42,912 nucleotides of DNA from an uncultured Burkholderiales bacterium (GTDB lineage: Bacteria; Pseudomonadota; Gammaproteobacteria; Burkholderiales; Burkholderiaceae_C): the NCBI GenBank assembly GCA_903831655.1, contig CAIKYO010000156.1:1-42912 (forward strand). Direction: 5' to 3'. The notes under the pieces were generated by a model that saw only the letters and a program-made list of their open reading frames with translations, was not told the origin of the DNA and did no database searches. This document shows positions 21,512-30,893 of this stretch, one piece after another. The position numbers and the translations under genes are program-made. How positions within the stretch are numbered: position 1 is the stretch's first letter; every line of letters starts with the position of its first letter.

Positions 21512-22192
21512 TCAAAGAGGCTTCATGCCATTTGATTCATTGCTAAGAATTACGCCTCGTTTAAGGCTACTTACTTGACTTAATATTTCTTGACGCTTTT
21601 TGTCCGGAAGTATGGTTACCAAAGGGGAGCTTTGTCTGAGTTGTTGAGCCCTTCGGGTTTGACTCAGCACCTTTCTCCATGAATGGTCTTTCAAAATTTT
21701 GTCCCACTCAATCCATAACTTTGCGCTGCGTTCATCTCCACGTTCAAGCCAATTCCTCAATGTTTTTTGAGCTTGCAAGAGCAATGAGGGATTGCCCTTG
21801 ACCAATTCAACGGCAACTTCATGTAAAGCTAAACTTTGGAGGTCTTGGAGCTTGTGCCCTGAACTGTCAGCTAAAACCTTGATTTGTACAACGGGTATGG
21901 GTTCAAGTGACTTTGTTCTAAGGGTGCCTTTGGTGGGGGGGTGCATGATCTCACCAGCCAAAAGCGCCAGTTCAGCGCTTATGCCTAAAACTGACATGAC
22001 TCGAATGTAAGCGCCAATAGAGGGTGAAGGTTCACCAGCCTCTACTGATCTCAGTGTATTGCGGGTTAGTTTTGCTCGCCGGGCCACTTCCACCGTTCCC
22101 AATCCTTGCGCTTTGCGCAAACTCTTAAGCCTGTTACCCAGTTGTAATAACAGTTGTCGTTCTAAAAGAGGGTGGATTGAAGAATCATTCAT
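21512..22192 (-). CDS. XRE-family helix-turn-helix regulator with C-terminal extension (putative antitoxin-like partner)
   Basis: LGNRLKSLRKAQGLGTVEVARRAKLTRNTLRSVEAGEPSPSIGAYIRVMSVLGI is a classical XRE HTH; 12 bp separate its stop from the nucleotidyltransferase start. Confidence 0.8.
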   Translation of the reverse strand: MNDSSIHPLLERQLLLQLGNRLKSLRKAQGLGTVEVARRAKLTRNTLRSVEAGEPSPSIGAYIRVMSVLGISAELALLAGEIMHPPTKGTLRTKSLEPIPVVQIKVLADSSGHKLQDLQSLALHEVAVELVKGNPSLLLQAQKTLRNWLERGDERSAKLWIEWDKILKDHSWRKVLSQTRRAQQLRQSSPLVTILPDKKRQEILSQVSSLKRGVILSNESNGMKPL

Positions 22193-22193
22193 G

Positions 22194-22242
22194 TGATCAA
22201 TATTTTAACCAAAAAACAAATATTTGGTTAAAATATTGATCA
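22194..22242. promoter_or_regulatory. Perfect inverted repeat, candidate XRE operator
   Basis: TGATCAATATTTTAACCAAA (22194..22213) - 9 nt - TTTGGTTAAAATATTGATCA (22223..22242), directly abutting the XRE start codon. Confidence 0.7.
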
Positions 22243-22538
22243 ATAATTTTGAATCAATTGTATGAATTTGGAAACTCAAATGCTTCATGACTTGCTGACA
22301 ACCACCCAGGGTAAAGAGTAGATGAGAAGCCAGTAAAGTGGCCTTAATTGCATCTCTTCAATGACTTCCCCTTCATAGACCTAAAACACATTTTGTGTTG
22401 TCGAGTCGTTGTAATTGGGCCAAATCAATTCCAATCGGAAAAGGGTAGAGTCATTGATTGAGCATTTAATTTGGATCAATTGAAAGATTCAAATTGAATG
22501 GTACCCTGTCAACTACCATCATGATGAGCGAATAAACC

Positions 22539-24011
22539 ATGGCTTCACACAAAAAATTTACAAAAGAAGACTTGGCACTTTTGTCCACTCAAGTTTTGCT
22601 TGAAAGAGGACTCAATCCAAACATTTCCAAAGAAGCACTTGAGCAATTGGAGAGCATCGGACAAGCGGCCATGGAGACGGGCCCAGGCATTCAAGATCTC
22701 CGAGATCTGCTTTGGTGCAGCATCGACAACGACGATTCTATGGATTTGGATCAGTTAACGGTCGCCATTCCTGGACAAGATCGAAGCATGAGGCTATTGG
22801 TGGCCGTGGCCGATGTGGACGCCCTTGTGAAAAAAGGGTCGCCATTGGACATTCATGCTCAATTCAACACCACCTCTGTCTATACCTCGGCTCGCATTTT
22901 TCCCATGTTGCCGGAAAAGCTCTCCACCAACCTCACCTCTTTGAACCCAGGTGTGGATCGCATGGCCATTGTGTGCGACATGAGCTTTGGCGAAGACGGT
23001 GAACTAAGGGGCTCCGATATTTACCGCGCCTGTGTTCACAACCAATGCAAATTGGCGTACGACGCCGTCTCAGACTGGTTGATCTCAAAAGGGCCGCTCC
23101 CAAGTGCTGCCAAGCACGTGCACGGGATGGATGAGCAACTCAGGATTCAAGACCGCTTGGCGCAAAAGTTACGAGCCAAACGATATGCCAACGGCTCGTT
23201 GGAGTTTGAGAGTTTTCAGCCCATTGCACAGTTCGATCAAGAACAAATCACAGGGCTGACGCTGCAACCCCATAACCGAGCTCGTCAATTGATTGAGGAG
23301 TTCATGATCGAGGCCAACGGTTGCATGTCGCGCTTTTTAGCTGAGCACACCAGGTCTTCTCTCAGGCGTGTGGTGCGATCTCCTGAGAAATGGATGCGCA
23401 TTGTTGAGGTGGCCTCCCACTACGGTGTGACGCTGCCTATGCAAGCAGACTCCAAAGCGCTTGAGCTTTTTTTGGCACATCAGCACAAGGTCGATCCGTT
23501 GAGATTTCCCGATCTCTCCTTGGTGATCGTGAAATTGATGGGCCGAGGTGAATACGTGGTGGAGCAAAATGCAAAGCATCCCATTGGTCACTTTGGTCTC
23601 GCGGTGAGGGACTACACGCATTCAACCGCCCCCAACCGCCGCTATCCAGACATCATTACCTTAAGGCAAGTCAAGGCCATCTTGGGGGGGGAGCCTTCCC
23701 CCTACAGCCACGCTGAGCTTGAGAGCTTGGCGCTTCATTGCACCCAGCAAGAGGATGCAGCTCAAAAAGCCGAGAGACAGATGCGCAAGTCCGATGCCGC
23801 TTTGCTTTTGGGCTCCCGATTGGGTCAGTACTTTGATGCGCTCGTGACAGGTCTCAACGTCAAGGGCTCTTGGGTTCGAGTCATTGAGCCTCCCGCTGAA
23901 GGACGTTTGATTGGCGTGCTCCCAGCGCTTAGGGTGGGTCAAAAAGTAAGGGTGAAACTCACCAGCACCGATGTATTGAAGGGCTTCATTGACTTTGCGC
24001 TCACGCGCTAG
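22539..24011 (+). CDS. RNB-domain ribonuclease (RNase II/R family, short form)
   Basis: DLLWCSIDNDDSMDLDQLTVA (catalytic Asp cluster), LPEKLSTNLTSLNPGVDRMAIVCDM, EEFMIEANGCMSRFL, APNRRYPDIITLRQV. Confidence 0.9.
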   Translation: MASHKKFTKEDLALLSTQVLLERGLNPNISKEALEQLESIGQAAMETGPGIQDLRDLLWCSIDNDDSMDLDQLTVAIPGQDRSMRLLVAVADVDALVKKGSPLDIHAQFNTTSVYTSARIFPMLPEKLSTNLTSLNPGVDRMAIVCDMSFGEDGELRGSDIYRACVHNQCKLAYDAVSDWLISKGPLPSAAKHVHGMDEQLRIQDRLAQKLRAKRYANGSLEFESFQPIAQFDQEQITGLTLQPHNRARQLIEEFMIEANGCMSRFLAEHTRSSLRRVVRSPEKWMRIVEVASHYGVTLPMQADSKALELFLAHQHKVDPLRFPDLSLVIVKLMGRGEYVVEQNAKHPIGHFGLAVRDYTHSTAPNRRYPDIITLRQVKAILGGEPSPYSHAELESLALHCTQQEDAAQKAERQMRKSDAALLLGSRLGQYFDALVTGLNVKGSWVRVIEPPAEGRLIGVLPALRVGQKVRVKLTSTDVLKGFIDFALTR

Positions 24012-24136
24012 GGTGATCCAGGTTTGTGTGAAGTTCAGACCCCGGGGTCTTTGAATTTAGTGGAATTCCCAACGCCAAATCACCGAATTGTTGAGCCCAA
24101 CTCAAGCCCCTCTCAAAAAACCATTAACATGAAGTC

Positions 24137-24868
24137 ATGAGTAAAACACACTTTGGTTTTCAAGAGGTTGATGAGTCAGAAAAGCAAGCCCGCGTGCGGT
24201 CGGTTTTTGATTCAGTGGCCTCCAACTACGATGTCATGAACGACTTGATGTCCGTTGGCTTGCACCGCTTGTGGAAGCGCTACACGGTGCTGGTCGCTGA
24301 CCTCTCTTTGGGCATGCGGGTGCTCGATATCGCGGGTGGTACCGGGGACTTGGGGCTGGCTTTTTCTAAAAAAGTGGGCTCGACGGGCATGGTCGTTCAC
24401 ACCGACATCAACGAAGAGATGCTCAAAACCGGTAGAGACCGATTGGTTGACTTGAATGTGGTGCTCCCCACTTTGGTGTGTGACGCAGAAAAACTCCCCT
24501 TCAAAGATGCCTCTTTTGACCGAGTGAGCGTGGCCTTTGGTCTTAGAAACATGACGCACAAAGAGATTGCTTTGAAGGAGATGTGTCGGGTCTTAAAGCC
24601 GGGCGGCAAACTCCTCATTTTGGAGTTCTCCAAGGTGGCTGCACCCTTGCAAAAGGCCTACGACTGGTACTCATTTAACGTGCTCCCCAAGCTTGGAAAG
24701 TTCATTGCCAAGGACGAGGACAGTTACCGTTATTTGGCCGAGTCAATTCGCATGCATCCTGACCAAGACACGCTCAAACAAATGGTCAAGGAGGCTGGGT
24801 TTGGGCACGTCGATGTTCACAATTTAAGCGCTGGTGTTGTTGCACTTCACGTAGGGATCAAATGCTGA
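24137..24868 (+). CDS. ubiE: Ubiquinone/menaquinone biosynthesis C-methyltransferase
   Basis: [78 protein letters not shown]. Confidence 0.95.
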   Translation: MSKTHFGFQEVDESEKQARVRSVFDSVASNYDVMNDLMSVGLHRLWKRYTVLVADLSLGMRVLDIAGGTGDLGLAFSKKVGSTGMVVHTDINEEMLKTGRDRLVDLNVVLPTLVCDAEKLPFKDASFDRVSVAFGLRNMTHKEIALKEMCRVLKPGGKLLILEFSKVAAPLQKAYDWYSFNVLPKLGKFIAKDEDSYRYLAESIRMHPDQDTLKQMVKEAGFGHVDVHNLSAGVVALHVGIKC

Positions 24869-25800
24869 GAGCCTACACATCAAGAGGTTGGAGCTTCTTT
24901 TTTGCAGGATTTGGCTTGATCTCCAGCACCTGGGCCCAAGCCTTGGAAGCCCAAACGCCAGATGCATTCAACTGGTTTGCCTTTCTGATCATTTCAGGGG
25001 TCGTGATTGCCTTTTTTGCGGGCTTTTGGTTTCGTCGTCACAGAGCCAAACAACTCTCATCGGGTTACGCCAAACAAGCCATGACGGTGACTTGGAGCAA
25101 GTCTGACTCCAGCTCTTTGCCCCAATACAACCCCAAAAACGTAGGCAACGATGCATCGGCCAGGCCTTGGGAGGGCGCAAGCTTTGAGTTGCGTTCAAGC
25201 TCCCCTGAGGGCTCAGTTCCTGAGCCCAGCAATTACTCAAGATTTGACAGCCATTTGGTCAAGCCTTTGCAAGTCAAGATGCCCAATTTTGTGCCTCACC
25301 TGAGCAGCTCAGAGGGTCAAATGCCCGTTGACCCCTCAGCTCTTCACAACAAGACCTTTGCCAACACCCCGTGGGTAAGAGCTCATGGGGCGCCAAACAT
25401 TGACCGAGCTCAATTTTTGGTCATGGCGAAATCACATTTCCTCTCACTACAAGAGGCCTGGGATCACCACGATTTAAGCCGTGTCCATGAGTTTTTAAGC
25501 GAAGAGATGTTTACCCAAGTTCAGTTGCAAGTTCAAGCGTTGGGTCAAGCTCAGCCCAATGCAATGACGAGCTCAGAGGTCCTTTGGCTTGAAGCCCAGT
25601 GGATGGGCTTGGATACCCGGGAGGACGATCTCTTGGCCAATGTGGAGCTGTCTGGCATGGTGAGAGAGGGCTTGAATGCGAGTCCCACGCCATTCAGGGA
25701 GATTTGGACTTGGAAGCTCTTGAGTGCTTCCGGTGAGACCCCTCAAGACACGGGACTGGGGCGATGGGTGGTGTGTGGCTTGGAGGCCCTGCAGTCCTAG
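24862..25800 (+). CDS. Tim44-like domain protein with N-terminal TM segments
   Basis: Overlaps the ubiE stop; hydrophobic N-terminus; C-terminal [44 protein letters not shown] typical of Tim44-like. Confidence 0.8.
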   Translation: MLRAYTSRGWSFFFAGFGLISSTWAQALEAQTPDAFNWFAFLIISGVVIAFFAGFWFRRHRAKQLSSGYAKQAMTVTWSKSDSSSLPQYNPKNVGNDASARPWEGASFELRSSSPEGSVPEPSNYSRFDSHLVKPLQVKMPNFVPHLSSSEGQMPVDPSALHNKTFANTPWVRAHGAPNIDRAQFLVMAKSHFLSLQEAWDHHDLSRVHEFLSEEMFTQVQLQVQALGQAQPNAMTSSEVLWLEAQWMGLDTREDDLLANVELSGMVREGLNASPTPFREIWTWKLLSASGETPQDTGLGRWVVCGLEALQS

Positions 25801-25921
25801 AGGTGAGTGAACTGCGCAAATGGGTTCTTTGGTAGCCAGTTCCTTTGGGAACCCCTTGGTCTCACGTATGATGTGGGTTTAGCAACCCAAAGGGGGTTGA
25901 TCAACCAGAGGGTTCAAAACC

Positions 25922-26524
25922 ATGTTGGATTGGATTTACCAAGGACTCGTTCGCATCGAGCGCGAATTCACAAAAATCGAACCACCCAGTTGGCTCGTGC
26001 GCGAGGGCTTGTCTCGCGCGGTTTTGTTCATCAATCACGTGCTCTTGCAAGAACCCGAAGCCATGGCTCGCATCAAGCGCCAAAAGGGTAAAACCATTCA
26101 TTTGAGTTGGGCCAAGTTGGAGTGGCGTCTTGTCTTGACGCCCGCGGGCTTGGTGGAGTCCCTTTGGACTCCTCAAGATTCAGTAGCGCATTCAGAGGTT
26201 TTAACTAAAGCGGCAGACTTGCGCATCGTTTGCTTGGACGACTCCATGGTGTCCATTTTGAACACATGGAGATTGGGTGAAAAACCACCCCTTCGCATTG
26301 AAGGCGATGTTCAGTTGGCGGCCGAAGTCAATTGGCTTCTCTCCAATGTCAACTGGGACTATGAGGAAGATCTCTCCAAGGTGATTGGAGATGTCAACGC
26401 TTACCACGTGGCGCGCACGATCAAAGCGATTCAAAACGCTTTGGGTCAATTTGCGCAAAAGGCACGGGCTTGGACGGGGGGCTCAAAAGAGCGCCATCAC
26501 CCAGAGCATGGGGTGGGTGTTTGA
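25922..26524 (+). CDS. ubiJ: Ubiquinone biosynthesis accessory factor with SCP2-like domain
   Basis: Position between ubiE/Tim44 and ubi[48 protein letters not shown]. Confidence 0.85.
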   Translation: MLDWIYQGLVRIEREFTKIEPPSWLVREGLSRAVLFINHVLLQEPEAMARIKRQKGKTIHLSWAKLEWRLVLTPAGLVESLWTPQDSVAHSEVLTKAADLRIVCLDDSMVSILNTWRLGEKPPLRIEGDVQLAAEVNWLLSNVNWDYEEDLSKVIGDVNAYHVARTIKAIQNALGQFAQKARAWTGGSKERHHPEHGVGV

Positions 26525-28086
26525 TGAGCCGTTTTTACCGGGGTTTCTTTATTTTTTGGATCGTCTGGGAGCATGGCCTGGATGATTTGGTGCTCTCCAA
26601 CGTTCGCCAACCTTGGCTTCAATCGATTGGACGATTTTTAAGATTCAGACGCGATCTCTCTAGTCCCAGAGGCGTCAGACTCAGAGAGGCCTTGGAGAGA
26701 CTGGGTCCTATTTTTGTGAAATTTGGTCAAGTGCTCTCCACCAGGAGAGATCTCTTGCCTCAAGACATTGCACTGGAATTGGCCAAACTCCAAGACCGAG
26801 TGCCGCCCTTTGCCTCCGAGGTGGCTGTCGCCACCATAGAGCGTGCATTTGGTAAACCGGTAGGGGAGATTTTTTCTCACTTCGAGCATGAGCCCGTTGC
26901 AAGCGCATCCATTGCACAAGTTCATTTTGCAAGAATGAAAAACAAAGAGGGCCAAGATGTTGAGGTCGCCGTTAAGGTGATTCGACCCAACATGAAGCAG
27001 GTGATTGAAAAAGACCTCGCTTTGATGAGAACCATGGCCAAGTGGCTTGAGCGTTTGAGTCAAGACGGCAGACGCTTAAAGCCCATCGAGGTGGTGGCGG
27101 AGTTTGATAAATACCTCCACGATGAGCTCGACTTGGTGCGAGAGGCGGCCAATGCCGCTCAACTCAGGCGCAACATGCAAGGTCTCAATTTGGTACTGAT
27201 TCCAGAGATGTATTGGGACTATTGTCACCAAGAGGTGATTGTGATGGAGCGCATGAATGGTGTGCCCATCAGTCAGGTCGAGCAGCTCAAGAGTGCGGGC
27301 GTGGACATCAAAAAGTTGGCCCGCGACGGAGTCACACTCTTTTTTACACAGGTCTTTCGCGATGGCTTTTTTCACGCCGACATGCACCCTGGAAACATTC
27401 AAGTGAGTCTGGAGCCGGAGAGCTTTGGGCGTTATGTCTCACTTGACTTTGGCATTGTGGGCACACTCACCGAGTTTGATAAAGAGTACTTGGCTCAAAA
27501 CTTCACCGCTTTTTTTAGGCGTGATTACAAACGGGTGGCCGAACTTCATGTGGAGTCCGGCTGGGTTCCTCCCAAGACTCGCATTGACGAGTTGGAAGGT
27601 GCCATTAGAACTGTGTGTGAGCCGTATTTCGATCGCCCTTTGAAGGAGATTTCACTGGGCATGGTGCTCATGAGGCTCTTTCAAACGTCCAGAAGGTTTG
27701 ATGTTGAAATTCAGCCTCAGTTGGTCCTCCTTCAAAAAACACTCCTCAACATCGAGGGCTTGGGCCGAGAGCTCGACCCCGATTTGGATTTGTGGAGCAC
27801 GGCCAAGCCATTCCTTGAAAAATGGATGATTGATCAAATGGGTCCCAAAAAACTCTGGGAACAATTGAAGTCTGAGGCCCCACGCTACGCCAAGCTCATA
27901 CCGGAGTTGCCCCGCTTGGTGCACGACTATTTGCACGTGCCCCGCTCTGCGGGCCTAAACGAAGAGGTGCTCAAACTGCTTCAAGAAAGTCGCCAAACCC
28001 AGCGTACCCTCATGCGCATCATTTGGATTGGATTTGGTTTTGTGCTTGGTTTGGTGGTGATGCAGTGGATCACTCAAGTCGGTTGA
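26524..28086 (+). CDS. ubiB: Ubiquinone biosynthesis regulatory protein kinase-like UbiB
   Basis: [40 protein letters not shown] (KxGQ), [21 protein letters not shown]; start corrected to ATG 26524 overlapping the ubiJ stop. Confidence 0.95.
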   Translation: MSRFYRGFFIFWIVWEHGLDDLVLSNVRQPWLQSIGRFLRFRRDLSSPRGVRLREALERLGPIFVKFGQVLSTRRDLLPQDIALELAKLQDRVPPFASEVAVATIERAFGKPVGEIFSHFEHEPVASASIAQVHFARMKNKEGQDVEVAVKVIRPNMKQVIEKDLALMRTMAKWLERLSQDGRRLKPIEVVAEFDKYLHDELDLVREAANAAQLRRNMQGLNLVLIPEMYWDYCHQEVIVMERMNGVPISQVEQLKSAGVDIKKLARDGVTLFFTQVFRDGFFHADMHPGNIQVSLEPESFGRYVSLDFGIVGTLTEFDKEYLAQNFTAFFRRDYKRVAELHVESGWVPPKTRIDELEGAIRTVCEPYFDRPLKEISLGMVLMRLFQTSRRFDVEIQPQLVLLQKTLLNIEGLGRELDPDLDLWSTAKPFLEKWMIDQMGPKKLWEQLKSEAPRYAKLIPELPRLVHDYLHVPRSAGLNEEVLKLLQESRQTQRTLMRIIWIGFGFVLGLVVMQWITQVG

Positions 28087-28132
28087 TGCAACCAAGCCTT
28101 TGAGGCTTGAATTCATAAAAAAAGGAATTGAG

Positions 28133-29593
28133 ATGTTGTTGGGTTTGGTCTTTGCTTATTTGCTCGTCACCATTGCCATTGGATTGGTTGCAGCAAAAAG
28201 AGTCAAGAATTCTTCTGACTATGCCATTGCAGGGCGCAATTTGCCCATCGCCATGATCATCACCACCACCTTTGCCACTTGGTTTGGCTCCGAGACGGTG
28301 CTGGGCATCCCTGCCAAATTCGTCAATTCGGGACTCAATGGCGTGGTGGAGGATCCCTTTGGTGCAGGCATTTGTTTGATACTGGTGGGTTTGTTCTTTG
28401 CTGGCAAGCTCTACAAAATGACCCTGCTCACCATTGCCGACTATTACCGTGAGAGATTTGGTAAACACGTGGAAGTGGTTTGCACAGTGATCATCATGAT
28501 CAGTTACTTGGGCTGGGTCTCGGCCCAAGTGAGTGCTTTGGGTCTGGTCTTCAACGTGCTGAGCGATGGAGGGATTTCAATCTCCCTAGGCATGTGCATT
28601 GGCGTGGTGTCGATTTTGGCCTACACACTCTTTGGGGGGATGTGGTCAGTTGCCATCACAGACTTCATGCAAATGATCATCTTGGTGGTGGGTTTGGCGA
28701 CCCTGGCGGTGTTCTCGGCCCACCAAGCCGGCGGATTTGAGCCTGTCCTCCATTTGGCTGTCAGCAAGAATATGTTTCACTTTTGGCCAGATGCCAATGC
28801 GCACGATGTGATGTTCTTCATCGCTTCTGCGCTCACGATCATGCTGGGCTCTATACCCCAGCAAGACGTCTTCCAGCGCGTGATGTCGGCCAACAATGTG
28901 AGCTCGGCCACACGTGGCCCTGTCATTGGAGGCGTGTTCTACATGCTCTTCGCTTTTGTGCCCATGTTTTTGGTGGTGAGTGCGATGATCATCATGCCCG
29001 AGGAGGCCATCAAGCTGATCACCGAAGACCCTCAGCGCGTGTTGCCCACACTGGTGATGGACAAGATGCCATTTGCCATGCAAGTGGTGTTTTTTGGAGC
29101 GCTGCTCTCGGCCATCAAGTCCACCGCCTCTGCCACCCTTTTGGCGCCGAGTGTCACTTTTACGGAGAACATTTGGCGCCAGTTTCACCCCCACATGAGC
29201 GATCGCCAAGAGCTCAAAGCCATGCGTTTGACGGTCTTGTGCTTCAGTGCCGTGGTGCTCCTTTATGCCATTTCCATGCAGGGCACGAGCATTTATGAGA
29301 TGGTCTCTGGCGCTTACCAAGTGCCACTTGTGGGCGCTTTCGTTCCCTTGGCAGCGGGTCTTTATTGGAAAAGGGCCACCACGCAAGGGGCCGTGCTTTC
29401 GATCTCACTGGGCCTACTCACCTGGTTGGTGCTCTTGGCCACGCCCTTGGGAGAGGACTTCCCGCCTCAATTGGCGGGCCTCTTGGCCTCCATGGTGGGC
29501 ATGCTCTTGGGCTCCTTGGGCCCGCAGATCATGAAGAACACCCAAAGCTCGCACCGTTACCACCCGGGTATGGAGCCCAAAGAGGGTAGATAA
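28133..29593 (+). CDS. Sodium:solute symporter family protein
   Basis: VFAYLLVTIAIGLVAAKRVKNSSDYAIAGRNLPI...FATWFGSETVLGIPA; multiple TM helices; RBS AAAGGA before ATG 28133. Confidence 0.88.
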   Translation: MLLGLVFAYLLVTIAIGLVAAKRVKNSSDYAIAGRNLPIAMIITTTFATWFGSETVLGIPAKFVNSGLNGVVEDPFGAGICLILVGLFFAGKLYKMTLLTIADYYRERFGKHVEVVCTVIIMISYLGWVSAQVSALGLVFNVLSDGGISISLGMCIGVVSILAYTLFGGMWSVAITDFMQMIILVVGLATLAVFSAHQAGGFEPVLHLAVSKNMFHFWPDANAHDVMFFIASALTIMLGSIPQQDVFQRVMSANNVSSATRGPVIGGVFYMLFAFVPMFLVVSAMIIMPEEAIKLITEDPQRVLPTLVMDKMPFAMQVVFFGALLSAIKSTASATLLAPSVTFTENIWRQFHPHMSDRQELKAMRLTVLCFSAVVLLYAISMQGTSIYEMVSGAYQVPLVGAFVPLAAGLYWKRATTQGAVLSISLGLLTWLVLLATPLGEDFPPQLAGLLASMVGMLLGSLGPQIMKNTQSSHRYHPGMEPKEGR

Positions 29594-29676
29594 ATTTGCT
29601 TACGACCGCTAGGGTCATTGTGCTCCCAAACGCTTGGAGGACGGGGCTTGGAGTGGCCAAATAGGGGCTGTGGCAC

Positions 29677-29682
29677 TATAAT
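29677..29682 (+). promoter_or_regulatory. Candidate -10 (TATAAT) upstream of the fmdB-like gene
   Basis: TATAAT 29 bp upstream of ATG 29711; no strong -35. Confidence 0.35.
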
Positions 29683-29710
29683 TGTTGATTTTCCGTGATC
29701 AATCATTTCC

Positions 29711-30118
29711 ATGCCAATTTATGCCTATAAATGCTCATCTTGTGGTCATGCCAAGGATGTGCTCCAAAAGCTCTCTGACGCGCCTTTGAGCGTGTGTCCC
29801 GAGTGTGGTCTCGAGACGTTTAGCAAACAAGTCACCGCTGCTGGTTTTCAGCTCAAAGGTTCGGGCTGGTACGTCACCGATTTCAAAGACGGTGGCGCTA
29901 AAAAGTCTGACGGCTCTGCTGTTGCGCCCGCCAAAACCGCTCCCGATGTTCAGTCAAGCAGCCAAAGCGCTGAGAGCACGGCAACCCCAAGCGCAAGCAC
30001 GGCTTCAGATTCCGCTTCGAGTGGCACTTCAAGCACTTCGACCAGCACACCCACTTCCACAAGCGCTCCTGCGTCCACCAGCACCAGCAGTGCTCAGGGC
30101 TCGGGTAGTGCTTCTTGA
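29711..30118 (+). CDS. FmdB-family zinc ribbon protein with Ser/Thr/Ala/Pro low-complexity tail
   Basis: MPIYAYKCSSCGHAKDVLQKLSDAPLSVCPECG...FQLKGSGWYVTDF; tail SSTSTSTPTSTSAPASTSTSSAQGSGSAS. Confidence 0.92.
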   Translation: MPIYAYKCSSCGHAKDVLQKLSDAPLSVCPECGLETFSKQVTAAGFQLKGSGWYVTDFKDGGAKKSDGSAVAPAKTAPDVQSSSQSAESTATPSASTASDSASSGTSSTSTSTPTSTSAPASTSTSSAQGSGSAS

Positions 30119-30195
30119 TGGGCTCCTTGGAGCCTTGAGCAATCGAAGACACGCCTTTTAACTTCCCCCTTAGCCCAACCCATTTAAAGCCGTCC

Positions 30196-30834
30196 ATGCA
30201 CATCAAAAAATATTTACTTGCTGGCCTGTTGGTTTGGTTGCCTTTGGTGATCACCCTTTGGGTCTTGTGGTGGTTGGTGGGTTTGTTCGATGGCGTGTTT
30301 GCCTCCGTTCTCTCGGGGCTCGGGAGTTTGATGACCGATCAACAAGAAAGCGATGTGCAATTCCTGCGCGAGGTGCATGGTCTGGGCGTCGTGTTGGTCT
30401 TTAGTGTGTTGCTCTTGACGGGTGCTTTGGCCTCCAATGTGGTGGGGCGTTGGTGGGTGTGGCAATTTGATGCGTTGTTCACCCGCATTCCGTTTTTCAA
30501 ATCGATTTACAACAGCGTTAAAAAGGTGTCCAACACCTTGTTCTCCAGCAACGGAAACGCATTTCGAAAAGTCGTCTTGGTCCAGTATCCCTTGGCTGGC
30601 ACGTGGACCATCGGGTTTCAAACTGGAACTCCCTCCGGAGAGGTGGAGAGCTTGCTTGGCAGTGACTTGATCAATGTCTACATTCCAACCACACCCAACC
30701 CCACGAGTGGTTTTTTCTTGATGGTCCCCAAAAGCGAGACCAAAGAGATCGACATGAGCGTGGACCAAGCGCTCACCTATGTGCTCTCCATGGGTGCTGT
30801 GGCGCCAGAGAACGAGACAACACCTGGCGTTTAA
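30196..30834 (+). CDS. DUF502 family membrane protein
   Basis: MHIKKYLLAGLLVWLPLVITLWVLWWLVGLFDGV...TRIPFFKSIYNSVKKVSNTLFSSNGNAFRKVVLVQYP. Confidence 0.92.
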   Translation: MHIKKYLLAGLLVWLPLVITLWVLWWLVGLFDGVFASVLSGLGSLMTDQQESDVQFLREVHGLGVVLVFSVLLLTGALASNVVGRWWVWQFDALFTRIPFFKSIYNSVKKVSNTLFSSNGNAFRKVVLVQYPLAGTWTIGFQTGTPSGEVESLLGSDLINVYIPTTPNPTSGFFLMVPKSETKEIDMSVDQALTYVLSMGAVAPENETTPGV

Positions 30835-30893
30835 ACCCTCCACTCAGCCCTTAAAATCATTTCAATTACATATCAGCTAGAAAGAATTTCACA

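Noticed and set aside
22519-22538. Mini-ORF ATGATGAGCGAATAA (22521..22535) just upstream of the RNB ribonuclease start
   Set aside because: Only four codons; likely an incidental alternative ATG near the true start.
24037-24050. AGACCCCGGGGTCT palindrome after the RNB gene
   Set aside because: Short, followed by only a weak T run; possibly a terminator but not well supported.
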